Of a stretch of 64,000 bases of DNA, positions 44,345 to 56,760 are shown piece by piece. The notes under the pieces were generated by a model. The model made no database searches and was not told where the DNA came from. It was given only the letters and a program-made list of their open reading frames with translations. Source of the DNA: Tenebrio molitor. Taxonomy: Eukaryota > Arthropoda > Insecta > Coleoptera > Tenebrionidae. Position 1 is the stretch's first letter. Each line of letters opens with the position of its first letter. A program made the position numbers and the translations under genes. The stretch spans positions 4,526,001-4,590,000 of the forward strand of contig NC_091049.1 of the NCBI RefSeq assembly GCF_963966145.1, written 5' to 3'.

Positions 44345-46038
44345 CTGCAACAAACAACCACGATATCACTATTATCCGACCCCCTGACACGGCATTCAGG
44401 CCGGGCGTTTTATATCAACAGAGCAACGTGCACCGCCATCCCCATAAATCAACATCACTTCCAAAAGGAACGACTCACTCGCCCCCAACAAACAGGAAGG
44501 ACCATTATGCATCATCACAATAAATCTGATCGGATGATTATTAAGGGATGCACATTACGCACCACAGTTGGCATCATTGTCTATGTTGGCGCAACTGTAA
44601 TGTTCACCTGATCGTGTTCGACGTTATTTATGGACAAACAGACCGCGCCAGATATTAATAAATTCCATTACAAATATTAAATAAAGGGGTGCAGTTAAAA
44701 ACAATAATTCCGTTGATTTATCGCCGTTGTAAATCCACAATGCAGTCGACGGATCGATAGTACTTTTTTGGTAACAGCTCCGGTCCGCGAGTGCAACCCT
44801 GGTTCGCCCCCGGCTCGGGACATTTGCGAAAAAATTAATTAGCGCGTGGGGAATTCCTGCGGCGATGCATGCCGCGGCAGGAACGCGATCGAATATTCCT
44901 GCGGCGTACCGGATCGCGATTGCACCGGCCAGCGGTAACGATTCCTGGTGGTGACGGTGTTGACGAAACGTGTCGGGAAAATTTCCAGCATCGTATCACC
45001 AGGGGAATTTGTTTCTGCCGTTTCTCTCGACGTAAACGGCGATTATTCAGCCGCCTCCTGGAGGCGAGGGCTCTATCGATTCGCCTTCGGTACGGTTGCA
45101 TTCATTAAAACGGACCGTTTCCAAAACGGGTCCTGTCTGCAGTCTGGACGCGGCGTCCTTATTTATTAACGGACTCTGGCCCACTGCTGGAAACAATATG
45201 AACTCGGGGCCGACACATAATTAACGAAACTTCGGTCTGTACATATAGAAAGTTGCAAACAACTAACCGGCATTAAATTTGTCATGACGGAAACTTCAAC
45301 CGGAGTTTATTTTAAAACTTCTTCCCTTGATAATTCGCGAATTAATTTCGTTCAGACGCACCCCGTCTCGTGAAATAATGAATTCTTTTCGGTTGGGGGA
45401 GTCGAGAGGTGGTCCCTGGGGGGTGAGAACGGCCCGGGGCTTGTCGACCGGCAACTGGATTTTTAAGTTTTTTTTTCCGTAAATTTCTAATTTAACTTGT
45501 TGCACTGCCCGTTGTAGTTTATAATCACAACTTTTAATAATTTCGAACTGGATTCGTCAGGTCAAATGTCAGGACCGAGCTTTTGAAATGAATTAACAGT
45601 TTTAATTATCGAAACAGCAGCAAATAAAATTTAGTATTCGAGAATCGAGTTTAGATGAAAAATCCAATTTTTGTTTTAGGGACGAAAACGGGAGAAAAGC
45701 GTGGGGATGAAATTTCATAGTATGTAAAGTAGGGAAGACTCTTGATGCCTTGAAGGATTAGGAATGAAAAGATAAAATTGCAACGAAATAAAAAAAATTA
45801 CATGGTTCAATTAGTACATTTTCTCTTTCTTTCATGTTATTTTTTCTTCTCTTACATTTTTTTCATTTCTCGTTTCCATCATCCCCCACGATTCTGTACG
45901 ATATTTTTTTAATTAATATTAATTATGCTGCCAATTAGAACCGTTATCCTTGTATGTATTTAATTTTTTTTTCCCTGTTTCATCTTCGTATTCTTTTTTA
46001 TTTTGTGTATGATTTCGTGTAAACTTTTGTATATGAAT
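44345..46038. other. Upstream intron/flank of the K2P 5' coding exon
   Basis: No second coding exon was recognised. The segment 44855-44925 has several GC-rich inverted blocks (CTGCGGC/GCCGCGG and TTCCTG/CAGGAA) of unknown meaning. Confidence 0.45.
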
Positions 46039-46085
46039 GCTTTAATTTGCCCTACGGGCCTTCCGATTCCTGATTACATTTTTCT
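46039..46085 (-). mobile_element. LINE 3' end fragment
   Basis: Minus-strand 3' UTR with the stem-loop GCCCGTAGGGC (46049-46059) and GTAATCAGGAATC, shared with the LINE ends at 22092-22125 and 49169-49179. Confidence 0.7.
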
Positions 46086-46143
46086 TTCAACATAAAACAG
46101 CACTTCTAAAAAAATAATAGTTATTTACGCAACGACTTTCTGT

Positions 46144-46241
46144 GTAAATTGGGCTTTTCTAATTGCCCCAGGGATACGATTAAAACACGAGCGTAGCGAG
46201 GGTTTTAAGGCCTCGAGGGCAATTAGAAAAGCCCAATTTAC
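46144..46241. mobile_element. Foldback element with perfect 25-bp arms
   Basis: Arms at 46144-46168 and 46217-46241 are exact inverted complements (outer GTAAATTGGGC, inner AATTGCCC). The 48-bp loop contains a second inverted pair TTAAAAC/GTTTTAA around CGAGCGTAGCGAG. Extra short inverted bases (GCAACG/GAGTTGC) lie just outside. This is a hairpin MITE-like sequence without coding capacity, similar in style to the element at 16978-17095. Confidence 0.75.
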
Positions 46242-46439
46242 CTAGAGACGAGTTGCATACAAAATTTTATTGTTTGAAACGACGTCCCTGAAACTTCCAA
46301 ATCTTTTAAAAATGGTGTCCTGTTAGAAATGTAACGTTGAATGTTTCTAGGGCTCATTTGCTCATTTTGCTTTAGGGCAGTTTACAAAGGAGAAAAATGA
46401 TAATTTATGATAGTTGAAAACAATAAATTTTATTCCTAT

Positions 46440-47230
46440 TCCCCACCCCTTTCCTTTTCAGCTTCCACAAAGCTATTTCGAGATGATGCGACTCTAGTCT
46501 CTCTTCTATTCTGAATTCTTCTACTCTTTCCCATGCTTTTTCGTTCACTATTCCCCTCTGCCTACCTATATAGGTCCATTCCCCTTTTTTGCATTACTTG
46601 TCCACCTTGTCTTTGGATTTTCTTTTCCGATCCGCCTTCTCCTCTTCTCAATTTTTTGCTCTTCTTTCTCCTATTCTACCGTTGAAGTCCCCTCCCAAGA
46701 GTATACAATCTTCCCTGTTTTCTTTCATTGCGTTTTCAACACGTCTCTTTACTGTATATTCTCATTATTTTCCACCATTTATTGCCTATATGAACTTTTC
46801 TTATGCGTCCTTCTCCTTCCATTTTTTCGCTTATCTTTAATCCTCAATTTCACTCCTGTTATTATTCCCCCGGTAGCTCTTCCCTTTTTCTTTTTGCCCC
46901 TTGACCTTCTCATTTGTACTATTTCGGTAGCGACTTTCCCCTTTGTGCTTCTTTTCCGGTTTCCCTTTTCTTTGTCCATTTACCTTTTTATTCACCTTCT
47001 CTTTGTACCTTTTTCTAAAAATTTTTCTTCAGCTTCTCTTCTCTCACATTCCATATAAACCATTCCCCGTTTACCTGCATCTTCCTGTATCCTATTTTCA
47101 CACTTTTTCCTCTACCTCTCTCTTCTCTATCCACCTCTCTTAACTTCTTTTGTGTTTTCCTTTCTTTGTTTGTCAAATTGTCACCTTTTCTTTCCTTCAA
47201 CTTACTCTTATTTAGCATAATGTTCTTCTT
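46440..47230 (-). pseudogene. Truncated LINE: ORF1 C-terminus and endonuclease
   Basis: Minus strand. The ORF1 tail LTNKERKTQKKLREVDREE lies in 47218-47015. After the junction, endonuclease remnants run to about 46440 (GEWTYIG-like, then VEEFRIEERLESHHLEIAL). It covers the same part of the element as the plus-strand copy at 61605-62355. Stops and frameshifts throughout. Confidence 0.75.
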
Positions 47231-48087
47231 CTCCTTTACCTACGCAGTGCCATTCCAATAATAATAATCACAATACAACAGTGGCACCATCAAATTATGT
47301 TCCCTAGAATTTTTATCGATTTTCTCATTTTTGAAATTCTCTATTGCCCTTTGTGGTTAAAGCACAAACAACTTCTCTATTTCTTTTTTCCTTTTATTTT
47401 TTAATTTTTTTCGGTTTTAGTAAAAAATACCTTGAAGCAAAAAACAATTTCTTGTCGTCTAGTTTTCTTACTTACATATTTAATTTTTGTCTTCTAAAAA
47501 CTCGCATAGCTGTCATGGTTCTCTTTAGCTTTGCAACGATAATAACGACAATGACAAGAACAAAATAATAACAACAAAGTTCGTTTGTGAATCAGAATCT
47601 TCAGACTCTTGTAATAACAATAATAATAATGCTAGTCATAGTAAACAATATGATGACGTTGTGATCATCTTCTCCACTTTTAGATTTTTTTCCACACATT
47701 TTCTTTCTTTACTTCTCCTTTTACTCTTTTCTCTTTTGAGTAGTCTTCTATAGATTTTATTTTTAATTTTATAACGATAATAATAACGCTAATAATAATA
47801 AAAATGGCAAAAATGTAGTCGAACCAGACCAATACTTTCTACTTCTCACTCTTCTTAGTCTTTTATCTTCTCATTGAAATATTTTCACTTTAAACCTCCT
47901 TTTTTCGCAATTTTGGTAAATTTGATAACAATAATTGAATCAATATCAACTCTAGTAAGGATACTAGATTAGGAAAGGTCCTCTACACATCTTATTTTTT
48001 CATTTCCTTTAATTTGCCATTTATCTCTATTTCTTTAAAAAAATAATTCCAGCCTGCTCTTTGATTATGATTATTAAATAATTTTAA
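47231..48087. other. AT-rich sequence without a recognised feature
   Basis: Rich in AAT/TTA runs. No gene or array supported. Confidence 0.45.
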
Positions 48088-49200
48088 ATACTGCAAGAGA
48101 AAGAGGAAGAATGAGGAGAGCGAGTGGAAGTGGGAAGAAAGCAAGATAGAAAGAGTGTGCGAGTTTAAGTACCTGGGCTACACCTTCAACGAGAGAGCCA
48201 CAGTCAGGGCGCAAGTGAGAGAGGCAGTGAGGAAGGCGAACAAGGTAGTTGGATGTGTGTGGGGAATACGAGAGAGAATGTGAGGAGGCGAGTTCGGGAG
48301 GAGAATGATGATGTTCGAGAGCATGGTGGAGAGCGTGCTGATGTACGGAGCAGAGATATGGGGATGGAAGGAACAGGAGGAGGCGGAGAGAGTGCAAGAG
48401 AAATATTTGAGATGGGTGCTAGGAGTGGACAGAGAAACACCAGGGTACATAGTGAGGGAAGAGTGCAAGAGGAGCAAGCTGAGAGTAAAAGCGGGAAAGA
48501 GAGCGGCAAAGTTCGAGGACAGAATGGGCGGAAGGGAAGAATGCAGGATACTGACTGAGTGCTATAGAGAAAAGAAAAAGAACGCGGATGAGAAGGAGAG
48601 AGAGAAGTACTGTAGGAGGAACGGGTATGCCAGCAAGGAAGTGGAAAGAGTGAGAGCGGAAGGAAGATGGATGTGTGCGGAGCTGAGCGAGAGGGACAGA
48701 GATACGGACAAGCAAGAGAGAAGGGAGAGAATCAGAGAATCGAGGTACAACAGGGGGTATGAGAGGCGCGTGACAGAGGATGTTCCGGTGTATCTGGGGA
48801 GAGAGAGCACCAAAGAAAGGAAAATGATGGCGAGATTTAGATGTGGGAACGAAGAGAGAGAGAACAAGTACTGGATGGAGGAGGAGGAAAGAATGTGCAG
48901 GATGTGCCGTGAGGAGAGAGAGACGATCGAGCACATGTGGAGAGGATGCGGTGAAATGAGAGAGAGGGAGGAAAAGGAACGGGGAGAAATACTGAACGAA
49001 GACGGAAGAGAGATAGGATGGATGAAAGAGGTATGGAAGAGGAGGGAAAGGATAGAGAAGGAGAGGGGTGGGGAATAAAAGAAAATGTATGTTAATTTAA
49101 AAAAAAAAGAATTATTTTTGGAATTGTAAGTTTATTTAGAACTGTGTAAGGTATAGGAATCCTTTAAAGCCCGTAGGGCAAAATAAAGTAAAGTAAAAAA
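48088..49200 (+). pseudogene. 5'-truncated LINE: ORF2 C-terminus with zinc knuckle and 3' tail
   Basis: Plus-strand frame from about 48092 to TAA at 49078, broken by one in-frame TGA (48280 region, probably from CGA). It begins in the reverse-transcriptase thumb region (EFKYLGYTF), continues [12 protein letters not shown] and [20 protein letters not shown] sequence, and ends with a CCHC zinc knuckle C-x2-C-x7-H-x4-C ([18 protein letters not shown]). The 3' UTR carries the stem-loop GCCCGTAGGGC and an A-rich AAATAAAGTAAAGTAAAA tail. Single nonsense and otherwise intact: relatively young. Confidence 0.85.
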
Positions 49201-52200
49201 AAATACTGCTTTTGAACATTCACGATTGATAACTAAATGGTAAAAAATGATAATGATCATAATAGGTAACAATTGGATGATTTAGTTTTTTTTTTAAATT
49301 TAAATATCTTTGATTTTCTTAATTTTTTTTCTTGTTCAGCCATTTTCTGTTCCTCTTTACGGCATTCATTATTTTTCTTATTTTGTTATAACAATATTAA
49401 CCACGACGTCATCAGTAGAAAGTAATGGAAGACGAAATGTCGTCCCAATTTCTTCATTTTCTCCTAATATTTTTTGTCTTGTTTTTGTTTTATTAGATTT
49501 GTTTTTTTTTTTTTTAATTTTAAATAAAACTAATGTTAATGCCACTCATAACGGAAAACATGTATTGAAAACAACGATTTTCAATTTTTTTTCTACAATC
49601 TATTCTCTACTGATTTTTGTCAAGTATCGCATTCCTAATTCTTATCTTTGTTCCATGAATTCTCTTGTTTTCTTGCTGCTTCTCATTTCTATAAATAAAA
49701 CTTCTACTTTTCCATTTCATCTTTTTCTTTTAGTTGCTATTTTTTGCTCTAGATTAAATACTGTAGATCTTTGTCATCTTCTTTTCACCTTCCCCTTATC
49801 CCCGAATTGCCCCAAACAAGAATCACAGACCTGAAACTTGTTTTCCTACTATCACTGGTACATTAGATGAAAGTTGCGAAAGCAGTGAAAAACACGCGAA
49901 AAAAAATTAGATAATTCCCAAATAAAATGTTCACGATTGCGACTTTCACAATGTTTACAACTGATATTTATCAGAAACTTCCAAGGATGTCAAAGAAGAC
50001 AACAAGCTAAGCTTACTTCTCTGCATCCAAACATCGAAGCCGAGGAGTTATATTCATGTGACACATGGAAGTCTAAAGTCTTTCTTGATATTTAAAAAAA
50101 CGGAAAGCGCGTTTGTTTTCCAGTTGGAGTTGCTAATGTCGGGCGAACTTCTGGCAAAGACGGAGACTTTCCATCCGGCCAACTATCGTACAAGTGGCAG
50201 CAGCTCGACAAACAAAAAATCCTTCCGACACTTCACACTTCCAAATTGAATTAAATCCATGGAAGTTACGATATCAAACTTTAAATTGTGTTTCGATGTA
50301 AGTTAGTCCGGTTATTATTAAATCTCCAGTATGGGACGCCTCTCTGGTGCGCAACTTCCGCCCGGCCGGCGTCGCCACTCTCCTGTTAAAGTCAAAGACC
50401 GGATGAAATCTGTACAAATTAATTGGGTGTGCAATAATGAGATTTATCTCTGCGACGAGTGCCCGTCCGCAGTCCGGACTCCGGTGAAATAATCCCGAAA
50501 AATGAAACCCAGCCTGCCGCTTCGCGGCGCCACCGTCGGACGGGGCGTGGCCTCGGTGTGGTTTATCGATTCGCCGCCAGGCGGCACGGCTCATATTGAC
50601 ATAACTCTTGGTACGCCGACTTCGTTTTCCTGACGAGGATTAACATGGTGGTTTTTGCTTAAACGGACCCGCGAACGCCACCCTCGAATAAATTACTCCG
50701 ACCGGTGCCGATCGCTCGCCGCCTCCGCCGAAGCGGAAAAATGGCGCGAGCCGTTGACCACTTGTTGCTGTACGCGTAACGAGAGCAATCGTAATGATCA
50801 CAAGGCCCATTACGAGATTGCTTCGGTGTTTCTAATCGGGGACGGTTTCGATCGCCGAGGCGAGCCTCCGGTCGTGTTTTCTTTGGACGACGACCGACTC
50901 CGGAATCCAAGATGGAACTCTGAAGGTATTAAAGAGGTACACGGGAAAACACTTCGACTGGATTTATTCCGTATCAACGTCGTAACAAAGGGGTGATAAA
51001 TCGTGGCTGCAATTTATAGACACCTTTCAGCGAGCGTCACGACTTCCCCACTTCCACGGCCAATCCGGGGACAATGCGCACGGAAGCACCCCTAAACACA
51101 CCCAAAACTATTTCATTCCCAACCAGAGACTCATCTCTGGTGCAGAATTTAGAATGACAGACAACGCAGACGTAAAAATCGCAAGAGACGAAGAAGAAGA
51201 TCAACAGGAAGACCAAGAAAGAGGTGGTGGGACGATATCTAACTAAGGAGTTAAGAACCGAAGGAAGAACAGGCAACTTGCTTACTAACAAGAAGGAAGA
51301 GGAAGAAGAAGAAGAAGAAGGAAGGAAGAAGAAGAAGAAAGAAGAAGGTCATTACTATAATTACTCAAGAAATTGCTTGCTTCAAAACTGAACCCCCACT
51401 GGAGCCTCATTCGCACCTTCAATTTAACTGTTTTGCAACACCACCTCCGCCCTTTCATTCGTCTGATCCTCGCCGCCAAACTGTCAATTTTTCCGACCGC
51501 TAATTGGCCAATTTGCACAAAACTAATCACGACTTTGTCAATTTAGAGCTTCGGTCAACAATAACATTCAATTCGCGCCGGTCGAGTCCATAAAACACGT
51601 CCTCCACGGATTAATTAGATGAAACCGGGATCACTTTGTACAACCGTTGCGCATCGGACGCGTCCATTTAGGGGAATTACCAGTCCCGTTTTGCGCTCCG
51701 TCGTTCTGTAATTTTTGTCGACGTGCATTATCCGGCGTCGCTCCATCCTGTGACGATTCCGAAAGTGCGATTATATGTAAGGACTGCTCCCGGTGGAGGC
51801 ATGAACCGGATTTTATAGGACCGTCTCCCCGCCGCCGGAGTAAATTCGTGCCGAAAGTGGGAATTAAAAAAGCCACTAAGTTGATTTGTCCGCGGCTATA
51901 TTTTAGCCCCCTCGACTCGAATAACGTCTTGATTATTATTTTTAATTTCGCCTTGTCGGGCCCTGTGTGCGGTTTCTTTTGTCTGGCGTGCGAAAAAAAC
52001 ATTCTCATCGGGACAAGATGTGACGTGCGTCTGCAATTAACGACGCGCTCAAATAAATTCTCCGGACGGGAGACACAAAAACTTATACGAGAAGATGTCC
52101 TGCGAGCGACGTTTAATTCTCGCCCGAAGGATAACAAGTCGCCTTTATTAGATGAAAAGTTGTACTCTTCGACTTTATTTCATTCGGCGCTGCCAACTTG

Positions 52201-52234
52201 CACATAACACCACGCACACACGTCCGGGAAATCT
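49201..52234. other. Sequence without a recognised gene
   Basis: The first part is very T/A-rich, the rest mixed. A GAA-rich tract lies at 51295-51350. No supported gene. Confidence 0.45.
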
Positions 52235-53115
52235 CATCGGACCAATGAATGAAACTCGGTCTAGAATTGGACGTGCGAGATGGGAGACGAGTCGCGGATT
52301 GATTCGTACACATATGAAGTGTCATCGATTGCAAAAAGTAAACTTTAGAAAAATCGAAATCAGCCAAAACTCCCAGAAAGTCACTAAATGTTGTGACATG
52401 TTAGTAGATTAGTTTGACAGGTAGCCCGAGAAGCTGTACGGATCAATCTACGAAGTCACTCTTGTCTGTCACGATCAAGGGGTCAACAGGGAATTAGTAG
52501 ATGTCGACCGAGTGTTCCCCATTTTCAATGAATGAATGAGACTCGACGTGTGAGATGGAAATCGAGTCGTGGATTGATTCGTACAGATGTGAACTGTCAC
52601 CGATTACAAAAACTAGAGCTTAGGACATTACAACGAGCTAAAAATCCTCAAACCGTCATTAAACCTTGCAACATATTACTAGATCAATTTGACAGGTGGC
52701 CGAGAAGCTGTACGGATCAATCTACGAACTGACTTTTGTCTGTAATGGTCAAGAGATCAATAGGAAATCCGTAGACGTTAACTTGTCTCATCACCGAGTA
52801 TTCCCCCTTTTCAATGAATAAAACTCGCGCGGGGGTCCGACGTGTGAGATGGAAGTCGCGTCGCAGATTGATTCGTACTGATGTGAACCATCATCGATGA
52901 CAAAAACTGGAGCTTAAGAAATCAGAAAGAGATAAAACTTTCAGAACGTCACTGAATCTTGTAACATGTTACAGGATCAATTTGACAGGTGGCCGAGAAA
53001 CTGTACGGACCAATCTACGAACTGACTCTTGCCTGTCATGGTCAAGGGGTCAATAGAGAACCTGGAGACGTCGATTTGCTGTCTCACAACCAAGTATTCT
53101 CATTTTTCAACGATC
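52235..53115. repeat. Tandem array, three units of about 275-294 bp, related to the 30-kb array
   Basis: Unit anchors GACGTG near 52270, 52545 and 52839. Each unit has GAGATGG.A.TCGAGTCG..GATTGATTCGTAC, then CATCGAT.ACAAAAA, TTTGACAGGT.GCCGAGAAGCTGTACGGA and GGTCAA.GG.TCAATAG. The block around GAGTCGTGGATTGATTCGTAC resembles GAGTCGTGAATTACACCGTAC at 30427 in the intronic array, with GAGATG(A/G)AA before it in both. Confidence 0.85.
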
Positions 53116-55619
53116 AGAGAGTAAAGATAAATTGTATACTGTATAATGGATTGGTCCCAGTACAGATCCTTGTGTAACTCCAGTGAAAATCTTGATCGCC
53201 ACTACCAAAACAGGCACGAACTGGGCACTGTCTGATTTGTTTCATTGTCTCTACGTTCTGCGTGTCTATTGCCTCTTGCAGATTTCTTATTGGTGGTGAT
53301 ACTCGACGTCCGAGTCGAGAATAACTTTTCTTCGTTCTTTTTCAGTCGTTCGACACTATTCCTCTTCACCTCGTCGAATATCCCACCGGATTATGACGAT
53401 CAGCACTATTATTATTATCATGGAGAAAGTCCCTTTTAAAACGAGACCTCGAGCCGACGTTGTTGTAAAAACAAGAAGCAGACGCAAAAAATCGCCCCAG
53501 CTTGAAAAAATCACGTACGCCGGCAGATTTGTTTGCCGGAGAGGGTGGATGGTAGGGCTTATCGCGATGGAGTTGGGAGTTAAAAAAATAAACGGAAAGC
53601 CTTGCAATTTTCATGAATCTGGAAGGGGGAAAAACAGTGCGTAACACGTTTTTTGCGGGGGTGAAAAGGACTGATATTTCGCGTAAATGAATGGGGGGTG
53701 GGTTGGAAAACAAACATTCGAATGTTCGGGTGCAATTGAGGGAGCGGTGTCGTGTTGGGCCTTTTAGTTTTTCGACAGCACTCGTAATGTACTCGTCGGA
53801 CACGAAAATAATTGAGCGAGTGATTTCTGATTGCTCGTGGACTTTAAAAGGGCTAATCGCAGGGATGAATGGACGAATGGCGTCTTTTCAACGACGAAGA
53901 GACGGCTTAATCGGAGGAGCGCGCAATATGAGCGCCACACTGTCGTCTATTGACCTGAGATAAATTTTATTTTTCCAGAAAAAGCGAGTATTTTCCAAGG
54001 TTAGATCTGTCGCCATGTTGGCAAGATGGCGTCGAATCACATATTCTTCTTTCGAATTATCAGACTGATCCCCGCAAACGATCGCCGCGCAAAAAACAAC
54101 GCCACCCCATCGCTCCCGCCCCGTCAAACTAATTACGCGCGCTCCCCCGCCCCCATTCCTTTTTCTTTGGAAAAAACGTCCAGATTAAACGCCGCACTCA
54201 ATTAAACGATGCCGCTAATTGTACGTAGTGCGTAACCGATCCGTTTGATCCCACTTCTGATGTGGATTTTTTGCCGGGGGAAACCCGAGCCTGTTCAAAC
54301 AGGGGGTGTGGGGTAATTTTTAACGGATTCTCTGACGGTTAACCCGATCGCTGGGGGATGCGCTTCTCTATTTTTCTACGGATTTTGTTTAAACTAGAGG
54401 CGGTTTGCCCTCGGCTGATGCGATTTTAACGAGTTGGGCGATGAGAGAAAAAAAGGGGGTGTTGCTCCTTTCGGGCAGCTTTGATTTCTTTTTCCCTTAA
54501 TATTTTGCGGCGTAATTCGCGCTTGTTTACACGTCGAGAATTGCTGAAATTATTATTTTTTTTTTTGTAATTGGATGCTCCTCTTACGGATTTGTGCCGT
54601 ACCCATCGCTGTGGCAAAATGGACCAAACCGACTGATGAAACCTTTCTTGTTATTCCGGTTTCCAATTCCAATTCAGTCGCGGTTGTCATTTTGTTCTTT
54701 AAGGACAATAAATGTCTGCAAATCTCTCTAGATTCCAAGGAGTAACGCAGACTCACTAATAGTTCCAATTGCCCATTGAGACGTAGATTTACCATTACAT
54801 TTACGAACTAATAAAATTCCTCGAGAATTCCATTAAAATATAAGACGCTTATTTGCTATAATGGACGACGGAATTGTTTGCAATCTCATCCCCCTTCCCT
54901 CTATCACCTGCCGCTCAATTCAGATCTGAAAACAGGAGACTTCCAACGGACTTACACATTTACTTCGATCCCAATGGAAAAATCCAAAATTGGACAATTC
55001 CGAAATTGGAAACTTCCAAAATCGAAGTACAGAAGAAGGGGGAACTGTCCAAAACGTATCGATCCCACCCACCCCCACAGCCACGCAAATCGCGCGGCGA
55101 GTGCAGATTTTTTTTAACAGGATAAAAAAACCGAGACCCTCGTCTGGGGGTGGAAAAATATGCGCATAACTTTACGGTCGGCGGCGACTTTTTGCAAAAC
55201 GGTCTAGCCGTGACAAGCGTCGTGTTCGCGATTAGATCTGTGCGTGTGTGTTGTGCGTTGTTGTACAACTCCGGTGAAGGGAATAAATTTCGTTCGAACG
55301 GAACATTTTACGGCCCAGTTTAAGCTCATTTCTTGCGGGCGAAACGGATGCTTAATGCGTTTATGATGACAGCGACATCTGTTACGGACGGATGACAACT
55401 GAATCGCAAATGGCGCCGCGAAAATTGAGTCGTCCTCCATTTGTCTAAAGTTAGTCGATTGTTTTCGGTGACAAATTGGTCGCGGGCGTGGGGTGGGACC
55501 GGAGGGTGGACGTGGCTGAGGAAGTACGAAACGGTCAAAAACGTGAAAGGGTACGAGACAGCGAAGGGGAAAGATTCGGAGAGGAACGAAAGCGAAATGG
55601 CGAAAAAATTTAAGGAGAA
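53116..55619. other. Sequence without a recognised gene
   Basis: Contains a fragment GGTCCCAGTACAGATCCTTG at 53153 of the kind also seen near 57810 and 59832. No supported gene. Confidence 0.4.
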
Positions 55620-56760
55620 TAAATGAAAAATTGTGTTAACTCAGTTTGCAGAATTTGGAGAGTATAAGAGAAGAAATGAAGAAAAAAAACATTAAAAGTA
55701 CATGAAAAATGGTGATGTTAACTAAGCTTGCAGAAGAGAGAAGAAATGAAGAGAAAAAAAATTAAGAATAAATGAAAAATGGTGTTGTTAACCAAGTTTG
55801 CAGAACTAGGAGAGTAGAATAGAGAAGAAATGAAGAGAAAAAAATAAAGAATACATAAGGAGAGAGAAGTGAAGAGAAAAAAATTAATAAATGAAAAATT
55901 GTGTTGTCAACTAAGCTTGCAGAACTAAGAGAGTAGAAGAGAGAAGAAATGAAAAGGAAAAAATAGGAATAAATAAAAATTGGTGTTGTTAACTAAGCTT
56001 GCAGATCAAGGAGAGTAAAAAGAGAAGAAAAAAATTTAAAAAAAAAATAAAAATAAATGAAAAATAGTGTTGTTCTAAGCTTGTTGAACTAGGAGAGTGG
56101 AAGAGAGAAGAAATAAAGAGAAAAAAATTAAGATTTAATGAACATTGATGTTGTTAACTAAGCTTGCAGAACTAGGAGAGTAGAAGAGGAAACGAAGAGA
56201 AAAAAAAAAGAATAAAAGGAAATTAGTGTTGTTAACTAAGCTTTGCAGAACTAGGGGAACAGAAGAGAGAAGAAATGAAGAGAAATATGAAGTAATGAAA
56301 AATGGTTTTGTTAACTAAGCTTACAGAACTACGAGAGTAGAATGGGAAGAAATGAAGAGAAAAAAAAAAGAATAAATGGAAATTAGTGTTGTTAACTAAG
56401 CTTGCAAAACTAGGAGAATACAAGGGAAGAAATGAAAAGAAAAAAAAAACAAGTGAAAAATGGTGTTAACGTATTTTGCAGAACTAGGACTGTAGAAGAG
56501 AAAAAAATAAGAATAAATGAAAAATGGTGTTGTGAAGTAAGCTTGCAGAACTAGGGGAGTAGAAGAGAGAAGAAATGAAGAGAAAACAATTAAGGATAAA
56601 TGAAAAATGGTGTTAAGTAAGCTTGCAGAACTAGGAGAGTAGAAGAGTGAAGAAATGAAGTGAAAACAATTAAGAATAAGTGAAAAATGGTGTTGTTAAC
56701 TAAGCTTGCAGAACTAGGAGAGTAGAAGAGAGAAGAAATGAAGATACAAAAATTACTGAT
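55620..56760. repeat. Purine-rich tandem array, about 14 units of roughly 80 bp
   Basis: Consensus blocks per unit: AATGAAAAATGGTGTTGTTA, ACTAAGCTTGCAGAACTAGG, AGAGTAGAAGAGAGAAGAAA, TGAAGAGAAAAAAATTAAG. Anchors (AAGCTTGCAG or variants) lie near 55642, 55724, 55790, 55912, 55996, 56077, 56158, 56238, 56314, 56396, 56469, 56538, 56618 and 56700. Spacing varies from about 66 to 122 bp. The plus strand is overwhelmingly A/G in most of the unit. Confidence 0.92.

Noticed and set aside
43708..44387. Alternative minus and plus frames (206-217 codons) over the K2P 5' exon
   Set aside because: Shadows of the channel exon; only the frame with TM1 and ITTI is meaningful.
44855..44925. GC-rich inverted blocks as a terminator or structured RNA
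   Set aside because: Arms are short and imperfect, several pairings compete, and no gene end is nearby.
49310..49834. 174-codon plus-strand frame
   Set aside because: Phe/Leu/Ser-rich reading of T-rich DNA with no domain or codon structure.
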